Position numbers and translations under genes: made by a program. From Chlamydomonas sphaeroides (taxonomy: Eukaryota > Chlorophyta > Chlorophyceae > Chlamydomonadales > Chlamydomonadaceae), in NCBI GenBank assembly GCA_001662425.1, contig BDDC01001205.1, positions 5,273 to 31,195 of the forward strand: 25,923 nt of DNA, written 5' to 3'. Every line of letters begins with the position of its first letter. Position 1 is the stretch's first letter. This document shows, piece by piece, positions 9,701-20,900 of the stretch. The notes under the pieces were generated by a model, which worked only from the letters and a program-made list of their open reading frames with translations, ran no database searches and was not told the origin of the DNA.

Positions 9701-11472
9701 GCCACAACGACCTGCTCAGCGGCAACATCCTGGTCGTGCAGGTGGGCCGGCAAGCTGCGTGTGTGCTGAGATGTCATACGCATCACGATGTCATTATTTG
9801 TTGTCATCATCTATCATTGCCTCATGCGTGTTGGGCATCATGCGTGTTGAGATGCTACGCAACACGTGGAGTCAAGATATCATTACGCGGGGCAGGTGGC
9901 GTGAGGGAGGGGAGCCGGGGCGGTCCAGTGCTGGTGCTGGCATTCGTGGTACAGGGGCGCGGTGTAGGAGAGCGGCTGGGTGCGCTCCGCCGCCGGTGCT
10001 CAGGGCCCGACTGCCTGCGGCGCTGTTGCTCATGCCCCGATATGCTGGGCCGGCAGCGGCCGGGCTCCTGCCAAGGGCCTTGGGCCAGCGCGGTTACAGG
10101 GCGCCGGGCGTCCGTGCTATGCTGCAACCGGTGGGCCACGGGTCCCTCACACCGACATGCTCGGCTTCTGCCCGCCTCCGCGCACGCTCCTCGTCACCTG
10201 TCTGCGCGTACGCCTCCGCTCGCTCGGATCCACAGGACGACGCCGCGATGGACGGCACCGCGCCGGCCCCCGACGCGCCCTCGGCCTCCGCAGGCGCGGC
10301 GGCGCCAGCCGACGGCGCCGACGGGGCCGACGGGGAGGCGGCGGCCGCGAAGCGGCGACGGCTGGAGCCGGCAGCCGGCCCCGACTCCGCTGACGCAGCC
10401 GGGACCAGCGGCGGCGGCGGCGGCGACGGTCTGGATGGCTCAGTGCTGGCGGGCGGGAGGCTGCAGTTCATCGACTTTGAGTACAGGTACGGCGCGTTGA
10501 GGTGTCATCAGCTGGCGACAACAGTTTCTAATCCGCACAGTGCAGCCACAAGCTTCGCCCCTCGCGCGCAAGGCGCCCCAGAGGCCTGAGTGCGCGCTGG
10601 CCAGCTAGCGAAGCCCCGCTCCGTGCCGCCGCCCACGCCCACCCACCCACCCGCCGTCGCCCCGTGTCTGCCGCACAGCTGCTACGGCCAGCGCGGCTTC
10701 GACCTGGGCAACCACTTCAACGAGTACGCCGGCTTCGACTGCGTGTACGACAGGTACGGCGTGGGGACCAACCGCACGCGCACGGCTCTGCGCCGCCCAC
10801 GTGTGCGCCGTGCGCAGGTTCCCCTCTGGCGAGCAGCAGAAGGCCTTCTTCCGCCACTACCTGCTGCCGGGCGAGCTGCGGGCCCTGGCGCTGGCACAGC
10901 TGGCGGCCGCAGCGCCCGGGGAGGCAGCATTGGCGGCGGCGGCGGCGGCCAACGGGGCCGCGGAGGAGCAGGCGGTGGCGGCGGCGGAGGAGCGCGTGCT
11001 GGAGCGGATGCGCGCGGAGGCGTGCGTGTACGCGCTGGCGTCGCACGCCTACTGGGGCGTCTGGTCGTACATCCAGGTGCGGCGCCTGCCGTACCCTGCC
11101 GTACGCTTCCGTACCCTGCCCTGCCGTCAGCCTGCAGGCCCGCCGCAGCAGCCCCTTTGACGTGCGCTCGCGTGTTGCAGCTGTCCCATGTCCCGCTCCG
11201 CCCTCCGCCTCACCGCGCCCGCTGCAGCTCCATCAACTGCTGCTCAACCGCCGCAGCATCCATGCCGTACCGTACCGGTACATGCCATACAACTTTTCTC
11301 AGCACGTACCCCCTCCCCCCGCCCTGCCCCGCCTCCCCAGGCCCGCTACAGCCCCATCGACTTTGACTACCTCTCGTACTCGGAGCTGCGCTGGGCCGAG
11401 TACCGCCGACGCAAGGCCGAGTTCTTCGCCCTCGTGGACGAGCACTTCCCGCCCGCCGCCGACGCGCCCTAA
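6790..11472 (+). CDS. Ethanolamine kinase (choline/ethanolamine kinase family, 9 exons)
   Basis: Exons: 6790-6918, 7222-7302, 8581-8670, 8990-9367, 9607-9741, 10236-10486, 10679-10753, 10818-11076, 11341-11472, giving 509 residues with matching phases throughout. The enzyme phosphorylates ethanolamine with ATP (EC 2.7.1.82), starting CDP-ethanolamine synthesis of phosphatidylethanolamine; it is normally cytosolic. Key features are the ISGGISNLLVKV nucleotide-binding start, AVKVFGDKTELLIDRE, the Brenner-type catalytic motif HNDLLSGNIL (H259, D261, N266), the metal-binding IDFEYS (D351), and GFDLGNHFNEYAGFD. Resemblance to eukaryotic ethanolamine kinases is stronger than to choline kinases, but substrate is inferred. 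Two algal inserts stand out: an Ala/Gly-rich stretch inside exon 4, and about 70 residues, including KRRR at 310-313, between the two catalytic motifs. ATG 6790 was chosen because family similarity begins there; in-frame ATG 6733 would add 19 residues. Confidence 0.93.
7303..8580 (+). other. Large intron 2 of the ethanolamine kinase, with short internal repeats
   Basis: A 1278-nt intron running from donor GTGCGG to acceptor CCCGCAG. It contains imperfect direct repeats: about 30 bp at 7999-8028 recurs at 8116-8145, and a 16-bp unit GACGCCTGTGGCTGCC recurs in tandem near 8239-8270. A possible echo of the exon 2 donor edge lies at 7351-7376. No coding sequence of its own is supported. Confidence 0.6.
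9368..9460 (+). repeat. 27-bp minisatellite that begins exactly at a splice donor (intron 4)
   Basis: Three full 27-bp units (9368-9394, 9395-9421, 9422-9448) and part of a fourth begin at the donor of exon 4 of the ethanolamine kinase. Every unit opens with GTAC, so the donor motif itself is repeated. The unit is a multiple of three and open in the coding frame: splicing at a later unit would add nine residues each, ending TCAYR or TCAYW, without a frameshift. Confidence 0.9.
11131..11240 (+). repeat. Two echoes of the exon 9 acceptor edge (ethanolamine kinase intron 8)
   Basis: The true exon 9 starts at 11341 with CAG|GCCCGCTACAGC, coding ARYSPIDFD. Two decayed copies precede it: at 11131-11164, still with a CAG acceptor, coding ARRSSPFD; and at 11200-11240, with the acceptor changed to GCG, coding ARCSSIN. 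Each includes the pyrimidine-rich run-in. Similarity was judged by eye at around 75-80% over 30-40 bases. Confidence 0.7.
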
Positions 11473-13643
11473 GTCGGTAGGCAGGCGCGTTGCGAGAGGA
11501 GGAGCAGAGCGGGCCTTTGCACTCGCCGACCGCCCTCGCCCTAGGCAGCCGGAGCGTGGGCGGCGGCGGCGGCGGCGCACCCGCTTGGCTAGCTTGGGTG
11601 GCTTCGGCAGCGGCGCAGGAGGAGGGGTAGGAAGAGGAGGGGGAGGAGGAGGGGCGAATGGCCGAGCAGCTGATGCTGACGAGGAGCGGCGGCGGCGGCC
11701 GCGGCCGCGGCCGCTGCAGGAGGGTGGCGGTTCTCGAGCTGCGCCCCTAGATCGGCTCTGGTCCCCAGCGGCGCCGCCCGGAGGCCGCTGTAGGCTGTTG
11801 CTGGAGGCTGCTGCGGGCTTTGTGGCGGGGTGGCGGTCATTGTGGGTAGGCATCTGGACGGCCGGAGCGCGGGCCTTTTACTACTGAACCACTAAAGACT
11901 GACCACCAAGGTGCATTCAAGACTAAGTGGAAGTGGAAGTGCATGGAGTGGGCCTGCGTGGTGCCAAAGCGACCCACCGGCCCACACGTTGCTGTTGCCC
12001 GGAAGAAGTTTTGACGCCGCGCTGATGCGGGTTGGATGCTGTCGGTGGCCGGGCGCTGCTGAGCTGCTGTCGAAGAGGGCCTTGACGCGGGGACCGGACC
12101 TGCCTCGGATCCGCGCGTGACCCCTTGCTGCTTGCCTGCCTTGCAGCTCGAGCCGAGCGCAGTGGGCGCGGCTGGAGGTGCTGTTTTTTATGGACGAGCT
12201 TGTGTTTACGGAGGTTGACGGGCGTGTGCTTGTGGAAAAGCGTTTGTTTGTGGAAGGGCGCACGAGGGCCGTGCGAGAGCCGCCGGCGCGCCCTGCCCCG
12301 GTGCCTGGTGCCCCCGGGGGGATGGGACTTTCTGAGGAGGCGCGCACCCCGCGCTGTCGTACTGTGATGTGTCGTAAGGTCGTACTGTGCTGCGTGGGGT
12401 GTGCGCAGCGCCGGCAGGCGTCGCGGCGGGGCGGGGCGGGCGGCTGCGATTGCACGGCCCTCGCCCTGGGAGCCTCCTATGCCACCACCCCAACAGCCTG
12501 CGGCGCCGCCCGGCAGCGAACCGCGGCGAGGCGGGGATCGGGGCCTTCGGCCGCGTCGACTGCAGGGCACGTAGGCGCTGCCTGTTTGTCCGAAGGCGTT
12601 TGCGCCCGGCGGGCTGTGGGTGGGCTGTGGCTGTGGTGAGACGGCTGAGACGGCATAATGTGTGCACCGACCTACAAGTGCAGTGTACGGCTGTGGCAGC
12701 TATGGCGGCCGTGGTGAACCCACATTCCATGTCAATCCAAAAAGCCCAGGCGGCCGGCCCTCCGCTTGCAGTGCGTGACACAAACTGTTGAAGAGAAGAC
12801 CCCAGAGCGGGTCGGCGCGCGCTGCAGTGCAACCCTGGCTCTGGTTCCGGCGCCCGCTGGCAGCATTGGCCGCAGCTGGGAGACTCTCGCGCCGGGGCGA
12901 GCTGCCCGGTGACAAGCACACGTGTCTTGTAGCAGTGCAGCCGCAGCTAGTGGGCTGCAGCAAAGACAGCAAGTCATGCACCTAGCGCAGCCGGGCCGCA
13001 GCACGGCGGCGCACCTCACGTCCTCACCTTGGGTCTCCCCTGCTCGTGCCCTCATCTCAGGCACGTCCACCGCTCCACACTGCTCGACGGGCAGCGCCGC
13101 TGTGGCGCCTCTCCCCTACACCACAGGCCTGCATAGCATCAGACGGCCGCGCCTGCCACCCTGGGATAGATGTCTTCTGGCACGGCTGCCGCTACAGCCA
13201 CGCCGCCGCAAGCCCGCAACGGTCCCAGCCCGCCCCGAGCTGACGGGAGGCGTGCAGGGAGGCAGCTCACGCGCCACCGAAACGCACACATACGGCACCG
13301 GTACGCACGCGCCCTGTGTAGCCCCTGCCGAGCTGCCACGCGGCGAGCCGCCCTCCGACTGGATAAAGATCCAGCCCTGCACCTGCCACACACGCACCGC
13401 GTGCGCGTCCACTTGACTTGACAACGCACACGCACACAATATCAGGACAGACGCACGCGCTGCAGTCGCGTCGGGGCGCGCGCGGCACCAAAGGGCAGGC
13501 GCGCCGCCGCTTGCCCGCGCAACCTGCTCCACATGAATGGCAGCACGCCACTGGACGGATGCCCAGGCACCACTGCCGTCTGCGCGCCAGCGACCGGCCG
13601 GCCGGCCCTCGCACACACCACACCGCACTACGCCCCCGGCAGT

Positions 13644-13645
13644 GC

Positions 13646-13688
<43 letters not shown>

Positions 13689-13693
13689 AGCGC
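13644..13693. repeat. 12-bp tandem repeat, about 4 copies
   Basis: The unit GCCGGCGGCAGC is repeated about four times with no sequence change. It is non-coding as far as I can tell, lying just beyond the likely 3' end of the protein kinase transcript. Confidence 0.9.
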
Positions 13694-13815
13694 GGCCTTA
13701 CGTAGTGCCCTTCTCAGACGCTCCGCTCGCGAAGCCGGCCTACAGCGCTGCGCGCGCCCTGACCCTCGCGGGCGCACCAAATACCTATGAACAGTCAAAA
13801 TACCGGTAGTACCGG

Positions 13816-13820
13816 TTACA
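13816..13820 (-). terminator. Candidate TGTAA poly(A) signal of the protein kinase
   Basis: TTACA on the plus strand gives TGTAA on the minus strand. It is the first such signal after the kinase stop codon at 14974 and implies a 3' UTR of about 1.15 kb, long but within the algal range. Confidence 0.35.
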
Positions 13821-14431
13821 ACTGCCAACTGCCAGTGAAGCCAGTGCGGTCAGTGACCTAAGTCCGCCGCGGCCGCTGCCTGCAGGCCGGCATGCAGGCA
13901 GCTGTGGGGAGCAGTGCGCGTGCTTGCATGAACAGTCCATAGCCAAATCAAGCAGCGCCAAGCAGCGACCTAAATAAGCACGTGCAGCCGCGCAGCGGCC
14001 CACGCCGCCGCGTCGTCAGCGCCTCGCGGCGGCGTCACCAGTCAGACTGGCCGGTGGTCCTCGACCGGCTGGCCAGCGGCGCCGCCAGCGCCCACCGCCA
14101 CGCCCAGCGCCGCCTCCCCAAGCCCCCCAAGAAGCGACGCCCTCGCTCCCGCCCCGTACCCATCCCGCTTCCTCAAGAATTGGAGCGCCGCGCCGGGCAG
14201 CGGCACTGGGATGCTGCCACGGTGCCGTCTCCTGCACCCGACCCGGCAGCTAGCACCCCTGCAGTGCGGCCCCATCGGCCGCCACTGCGCCGCGCCCGCG
14301 CCACGGTACCAGATTACGCACGGTGCTCTCTGTGCCCCAAGCCAAGCGGTCGGTCGGCCTCTTCGGCAACCTCGCGGATGGCGTCCTAGCAGGTGCCTCC
14401 CAGGCACCGCGCGGCGTCGTGGGGGCCCCAC

Positions 14432-14484
14432 GTGCCTTGCCGCGCGGTTTCGCGGAGTTTTACCTCGCGCCGCGCGGCAAGCAC
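14432..14484. other. Strong hairpin in the probable protein kinase 3' UTR
   Basis: GTGCCTTGCCGCGCGG at 14432-14447 pairs with CCGCGCGGCAAGCAC at 14470-14484: a 15-bp stem with one bulged base and a 22-nt loop. It would be transcribed in the kinase 3' UTR if the TGTAA at 13816 is used. Whether it acts in RNA or is only a genomic palindrome is unknown. Confidence 0.6.
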
Positions 14485-14973
14485 ATGGGCGCGTGCCGTG
14501 CCGTACGGGGCGGAGGCACGGGCCGCCCCGCGCCTCGTGCCCCCGCACTCCTGCCCCACGTCACTGCCTCCACCCCGGAATAAAAATGTTCCAAAATCAC
14601 GCTCCGCGGCCGCTCCCTCGCATCCCGCGCGCCTGCCTCTCAGCACCTCGACCCCTCCTGCGCAGCTCTCGGCGCTTTGGCTCCATTACCGCCATGGCAC
14701 AACCCCACGACCCCAGAGCAGCCCTCGGGCCCCCGCGCGCGCAGGAGCCAGCGCAGCAGGCACCCCTATCGCGCTGGCGGCGCGGCGGCGGCGGGCCCCG
14801 TCCACTGCCGCCTGCTCGGCGGCGCCGCCAGCGCCGCCGGCGCGCTCACCCCTCGGCCTCGCATGCTGCACGGCCAGCCTCGGTACGGCGCTAGTGCCGC
14901 CCGCCGCCGGGCCATCCGCCGCACTGCTTCGGCCCGTATGCAGTACAGTACGGCACCAACAGACTGTACGGCG

Positions 14974-17900
14974 CTACTCCTCCGCCTCGCATATCGTGGG
15001 GCAGGCCTCCGAGAGACCGGAGCTGCCGGCGTGGCCTAGAAGCATCCCCGGGCCGCCGACGCGGCGGCGCGCCGCGCCGCCGCCGGCCACCGCCAGCGCC
15101 GCCGCCGCCGCGGCCGCGGCGGCGCCGCCAACCTCCAGCGCCACCGCCGCCAGGGGCGCTGCAGGCGGCGGCGTCGCTGCGCCGCCGGCGGGCGCGTTGG
15201 CGGCGACGAAGGTCAGGCCGTCGCTGTTGCTGGAGGGTCGGCTGGCGGCGGCGGTCCACACGCCATCGCCCTCGCCGCCGCTGCCGTCGCCGCCGCCGCC
15301 GGCCTCCGACGCCGACGACCCGGCGGCAAGCGCCTCGCTCGGCGACGGCGTCCGAGGCGAGCTGCCGGCGGCGCCGCCGGCGGGCGGCGGCAGTCGTGTG
15401 TGGGGCTGGCTCCTCGCCTGAGGGCTCCGAGATGACTGCTGCTGCTGCTGCTGCTGCTGCTGTTGGTGGTGCTGGTGGTGGTGCTGCTGGTGGTGGTACT
15501 GTTGCGAACCTCCCTGCTTTTGCGATCCAGAGCCCTGCTGCTCCTGCAGCTTGCCTATCAGCTCCGCCACCACAGCGCTTGACAGCCCAGGCGCCGCCGC
15601 CAGCGCCGCCACGATCGCTGCCGCGCCGCCGCCGCCGCTGCGGCGGCGCGCCTCGGCGTCCGCCGCCGTCAGCAGCCCCGCGCCCGCCGCCAGGCCGCCG
15701 GCGCGCGCCGCCGCCGGCGCGGCCGCGTGGCCGCCGCTGACCACCGGCGAGCTGCCGGCGCCCTCTAGCGGCCCCATCTCGGGGACGCTGACGACGCCGA
15801 CGCGTGAGGGCCCGCGCGACACGGGGTTTCGTAACCGACTAGCGGGTCCCAGCAGCACGTGGTGGCTGTGGTGGCTGTGGTGGGACTGGTGGTGGCCGTG
15901 GAGGGCCATGCCTTGGCCTGACGGGCGCCGGCAGGCGGCGTCTATGCTCTTGCGAGGCCGCGGCGCGTGAGGCCCGACGGCGGCGGCGGCGGCTGAGGAG
16001 GCCTCTTGGCTGCAGCGGCGGCTGGCGGCGGTGGAGCCGGCCGCCGAGTCGATAGACATACGGCTGCGGCATGGGTTGGCGAGGAGGGGAGGGGGCGACA
16101 CGTCGGGCATGACCGTGGTTGTACACACATCGCGGTCGTAGGTTGTGCACACACATGAGCGCATCGCGTAGCGGCAGGTGGTGGGCGACACAAGGGGGTT
16201 GCCAGGAGTCGATCCGGATGGACGTCCTGCATCGACATTCGGCTGCGGCTGGGGCAGCGCCCGTAACGTGGCATCCTCAGAGGCCAGACGGTACCGCAGC
16301 GGCCCCCGGCTGCGGAGGCCTTGCTTGCGGTACAAGCACACGTGCACGTCTACTCGTACGAATACGTGTACGAGTGCGGGTTGGCAAAACAGGTGTAACC
16401 ACGACCAGGGAAGAGCCGCCGGGAGGCAAGCCCGGCGTGCGCAGCGGCCCTCACGCGGCGGGCGCGGTGGCTGCGATGAAGCGCTGGTGCGATCTGCACA
16501 GCGCCGCGGCTGGTCCACTACAACCGCCCTCGCATGCATTAAGTACCACAGCTGGTCCAGCTTGTTCGGACGCACCCGACTACACCGTCACACACAGCGA
16601 GTTCAGAAGTAGGTAGCATACAGTAAGCACGACCCGCGCAGTGTGTGCACATGTCCTGTTTGCAACACACCTGGCGGGCCCGGTGGCTGCTCGGCGCAGC
16701 GAGGTGATCTCCACGCTAACGCGGCTCGCCTGCCTGCGGGCAAACGTACGGCAGGGCGCGGGGCGCGCGGCTGGCGGGGATCAGCAGAACAGAAATGGAG
16801 ATGGAAGCCCGCCTGCGGGTGCACCGGGGAGAGCGGCAGCGAGGCCGAAGGCCGCGACTGCGGATCGGTCGCGGGGGCCGGTCGCCTGCTGGTGCCGGGC
16901 CTGGGGCCTCGCCCCGCCTCGCCTCGCCAGGTCGCGAGGCGGCCTATCGAGCGCGCTGCAACGGCCGAGAGTGCGCCAGGACTGCGACGCGTGCAGAACT
17001 GCGACGCGTGGTGCGGCGGATCGCGCGCCAGAGCCAGCCGCGCAGCCACCGTGCGGCATGCGGTTGCCTCAAGAACTAACACACCAACACGGCAACTCGC
17101 CAACTCGCCAACTCGCCAACACAGATCTGCGCAGCAGGGGTATCGCGACCTCAGCTCGGCGCACTCGCCTGCTGGGGCCATCCATCCGCACGCGCGCCTC
17201 CAGGTGCGCCAGCTCGCGCATGAGCACCTCAAAGCTGGGCCGCGCGTGGGGCGACAGCGCCATGCAGGCGCGGCTGAGGCGCACCACTTCGGGGCAGGCG
17301 TCTGCGGCAGGGGAGCGGTAGGGGAGGGCAGGAAAAGAGGCGGTGCGTCGTCGGCACACGTAGAGCGGCAGGTGCTGCAAGCGTGATAGGTCGGAAGTGT
17401 GATGCGTTGGGAGTGAGGGTAAAGGTTGGGTGCCTTGCGAGACGGCCATGCGGAACCGGCAGGGGCGCACGGCGACGGAGCAGGCGTCGGGGGCAGGGGA
17501 GCGAGGAGGGCAGGAGCGGAGGGCTGGGGAGGGGCAAAATATTGGCAAGAGGGGCGGGGAGGGGCTGTGCGATTGCGCATCGTGGCCGCCGTGCACATCG
17601 CAGGACGCCGGTCGTGGGCCGGGTCACGGAGCGGCGCGCGGCGCGCGGCGCCGCCACCCGAGCCCCGCCGCATGCGGACGGAGCCCTCGAGCCCCGCCCT
17701 GCCGACGGCGCGCCAGCCCACGGCAGCGCCACAGCACGTGCACGACGAAGCTGTGTTGACGCGCAGCGCACCCGACGACGGTGTCGCGCAATGGGTGGCG
17801 TGCCACCCGCACGCAGCAGCGCCCGCGCCCTCACCCGGCGACCAGTCGAGCATGCTCAGCCCCTGCGCCGCCGCCATCACGATCTGAGCCGCATGCAGCC

Positions 17901-20900
17901 CCTCGTAGGGGCGAGCGCCGTGGTGCATCTCCCTGGCAGGGGCGGCGAGGGGAGAGGGAGGAGATAAGATTGGCAAGAGGAATGGGGGGAAGGGACCGCA
18001 GGATTGATCGTGGGCGTTTGTGCGCGTATCGACGTTTTTTGTGCCTGTATGTATCCCTCCGTTATCGTACTTGACATCGCCGCGCAGCATGCCGTCTGTG
18101 CCGCTGATATGCTGCCACTCCAACAACCGTGTTCGTGTGTTGATGCTGTGCAATTAGCACCAGCGCCAGATGGTAATCCCAAAGTGAAGCTCACCACAGC
18201 ATGATGCCAAACGCGTACACGTCGCTGGCCGCAAACAGCTGGCCCCGCAGCACGCGCTCGGGCGCCATGTACACCAGCTGAGGGGACGGGGGGAAGAAGG
18301 GGGAGAGTGGAGGGGAAAGCTGAATTGGGCACGCGTGTGTGGGTCCCTGTGTGTTTGTGTCTTGGGGTGTGCGGTGGGAGCACCCGTGAGGTGGGGGCCT
18401 ACACGCCTCGCATCACAGCTGTTGCGATAGGGCTACATACGGTCATGTGTACGGCAAACCTGTGACTGTACACACATTACGCGCCTGGCTAGGGCCAACC
18501 CACCGTGCCCCAGGGCGCGTCCGAGATGTGGTCCTCGTTGGTGGAGCAAAACTGCGCCAGCCCGACTGAGGGAGAGGGGCACGGGGCGGGCGGGGGAGGG
18601 AGGGAGGGGGTGGGAGAGGGGCGGGGCTCTGCGATGTGTAGGTGATGCACGGTGGCACGCACTGGAGCGCTGGGGTGGGGGCTCCCACCATGCCACGACA
18701 GCCCATTTCCGTGGAGGCATGGAGACATGATCAACATGCGCATCGCACATGTGTACGTACGTACGTACACACGTACATACGTAGTTCACGTGATTGGATG
18801 GCCTCATGCCGTCTCACCGTCCGACAACTTGACGACGTTTCCGCACCCGCTGTATGCACCTACCACATTCCTTACTTGCGCACACATTCCCTCTCCGTAC
18901 GGCCGATGCGCCACTCTACCCGGGGCAGGTTGGGCTTCGCTTCCGCACTGGCGCATGTAACCGCATCGCCTCCGCGGTCCGCGCACGGCTAGCGCGCAAC
19001 TCTACCCGGGACGTGCTGTGCCGCGTGTGGGGTTTTGTTCTACTCGACACTGGAACACATTGGTACTATCTGTCAGACATGTTATCTGTGATACCACCGG
19101 TCTCATGGCGACCCACAGTCCGACACCTTGGCGACGTATCCCCGGCGGTCCTTGCGGCTGTTGATGAGGAGCACGTTGGCGGGCTGGGGTGTGGGGAAGG
19201 AAGGGGGAAGATGAGGGGAGAGCAGGGGGAGAGGTGGGGTTTGGGGCATGACACGGGCAGTCGGCGCCGCACTGGTTAGGGCCTCCATCCAGTGGCCTCC
19301 CATCGAGCAGCACTGCGACGAGTGCCTAGTCTGCAACACATTGCCAGAGCACAGGTGTGCACGTCGACCCACACGCTGACTACAACGGATGTAGCAGAGC
19401 GTGTACTGTAGCGTGTGCAGATGCGAGTGCGGTCGTGTGTGGTGTGTTGGGAAATAGGCAACATGCGGACAGGCAGCCCACCTTGAGGTCGCCGTGCAGC
19501 ACGTTGTTGGAGTGCAGGTGGAACATGCCCTGCGCCACCTCGCGAGCCTGCGATCAGGTGCGATGACATGTTGGCAAAACCATACAAGACAGCACAACAC
19601 ACACGACATGGAATAACACATGGGCGCCGGGACAGGGCGGCGCAATCAAGTGCGGTGCGGTGCGGTGCGTCGCAAATTTACAGGCAGAAGAGCAGCAGCA
19701 GGCGCAGGGACACCGGCGTACGTGCACGGCTGCCGCAGCGGCGGGCAGCGGCAAGAGGGGCGGCGGCAGCAACAGGGGAGGGGCAGGGGGGGCACGGCAG
19801 CAGTCACGCCGCCACGCAGCCGCCGAGGCGCGCTGCCGCTGCCGGCCAACCAGTGCTCAACCGCACCCAACCGCCTAACCAACCAAACCGCCCAACCGCC
19901 CAACGAAGCCACATACCGGTACGCAAACGGCCCCCGACGCGCACCCAGCCAGCGGCTGACGGCAGCGCTGTGTTAGCATGGCATCCTACATAGCTGCACA
20001 AATCAACATGTTATGCACGACATCGCGATTATGTCGCACCGTGCGTATGAGCGCCCGCAGCGCCAGCTTGGGGCCCCATCTGCTGCTGGACTTGAAGATG
20101 CCGCGCTGTATGGCGGCGTGCAGCGAGCCGTGGTCGCAGTGCTCCATCACCATCTGCGTTATGTAGTTGCCGGGCTTGGCGCCCATGGAGGCGAGCACCT
20201 GGGGCGGGCGGGAGGGCGGTTGACGGTTGGCAGTTGACGGCCTCCAGACGCATCGCCCCGTTGCCGCCGCACCCCGCGGATGGCTCCTCGCAGTGATTAC
20301 GCTTCGTAGGGCATGCTTCGTTAGAGCATAGCGCAGGAGCGCATGTTCATGAGCGCAGCCTGTTGTGTCACACCGGCCGCCGCCGCACCTCGCGTATGTC
20401 GGTGAAGGTACACTTGCGGCCAAAGGGGTCCCCAAAGCCGTCATCGCTGTTGAACGAGTCCACCCGCTGCAGCCCGCCGCCGACGCCGTACACCGCGTTG
20501 CTGCCGCTCGCCGCCGCCGACAGCTCATGACTCATGCTCGTGCGGCCTAGCGGCGGCGCCGCCCCGGCGCCGCTGTAGCACCCGCTGACGGCAGCGGCGG
20601 CGGCGCCGCCGCCGCCGCCGGCAGCGTGCGGTGACTGCGGCGTCCGGTAGCAGCCGGCGGCGGCGCCGCCGCCCTGCTGCGCGAAGAGGAGGCTGACGGC
20701 GGCGGCGGCGCCGCGGCCGGCCATGCCGCCGCCGCCGCTGCCGAGGCCGCCGCCGCCGCGGCCGGTCACGCCGCCGCCGCCGCTGCCGAGGCCGCTGGCG
20801 CCGCGGCCGGCCAGGCCGCCGCCGCCGCTGCCGAGGTGGCCGCTGGCGGGGCGGCTCAGCTCGCCGGGCGGCGGGTGGATGGTGCGCTGATCCAGCACCG

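Larger units (their letters stand above)
11473..14973. other. 3.5-kb stretch between convergent genes, no gene supported
   Basis: Its left part must contain the 3' UTR of the ethanolamine kinase, which ends at 11472; its right part contains that of the minus-strand protein kinase, which ends at 14974. I found no TGTAA on the plus strand up to about 13800, so the kinase's poly(A) site is unplaced. An open frame at 12124-12312 and a glycine-loop-like peptide near 12520 were examined and not accepted. GC-rich simple repeats occur at 11560-11720 and 13644-13693. Confidence 0.5.

Noticed and set aside
12124..12312. Possible plus-strand exon coding MLFFMDELVFTEVDGRVL
   Set aside because: It is an open frame after a CAG, but codon use (TTT, CTT, GAA) is unlike the genes here, it has internal GT-rich repetition, and there is no partner exon. 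More likely 3' UTR of the ethanolamine kinase.
12500..12560. Plus-strand glycine-rich kinase loop (GIGAFGRVD)
   Set aside because: No kinase exons follow on this strand, no donor lies at the expected place, and the flanking translation is compositional.
14323..14583. Plus-strand peptide SVGLFGNLADG resembling VVGLFGNGRVEAF of ethanolamine kinase
   Set aside because: Only about six residues match, it is on the opposite side of the neighbouring gene with no splice context, and it includes one arm of a GC palindrome.
16064..16575. N-terminal part of the 533-codon minus-strand open frame as coding
   Set aside because: Kinase homology and splice phase place the true exon start at 16063. The upstream part is intron that happens to be open and contains an acceptor echo.
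19103..19125. Kinase with a mutated DCG motif instead of DFG
   Set aside because: Reading through the exon gives SDCG, but the donor after GACT joined to TCGGGCTG in the next exon restores SDFGL in phase.
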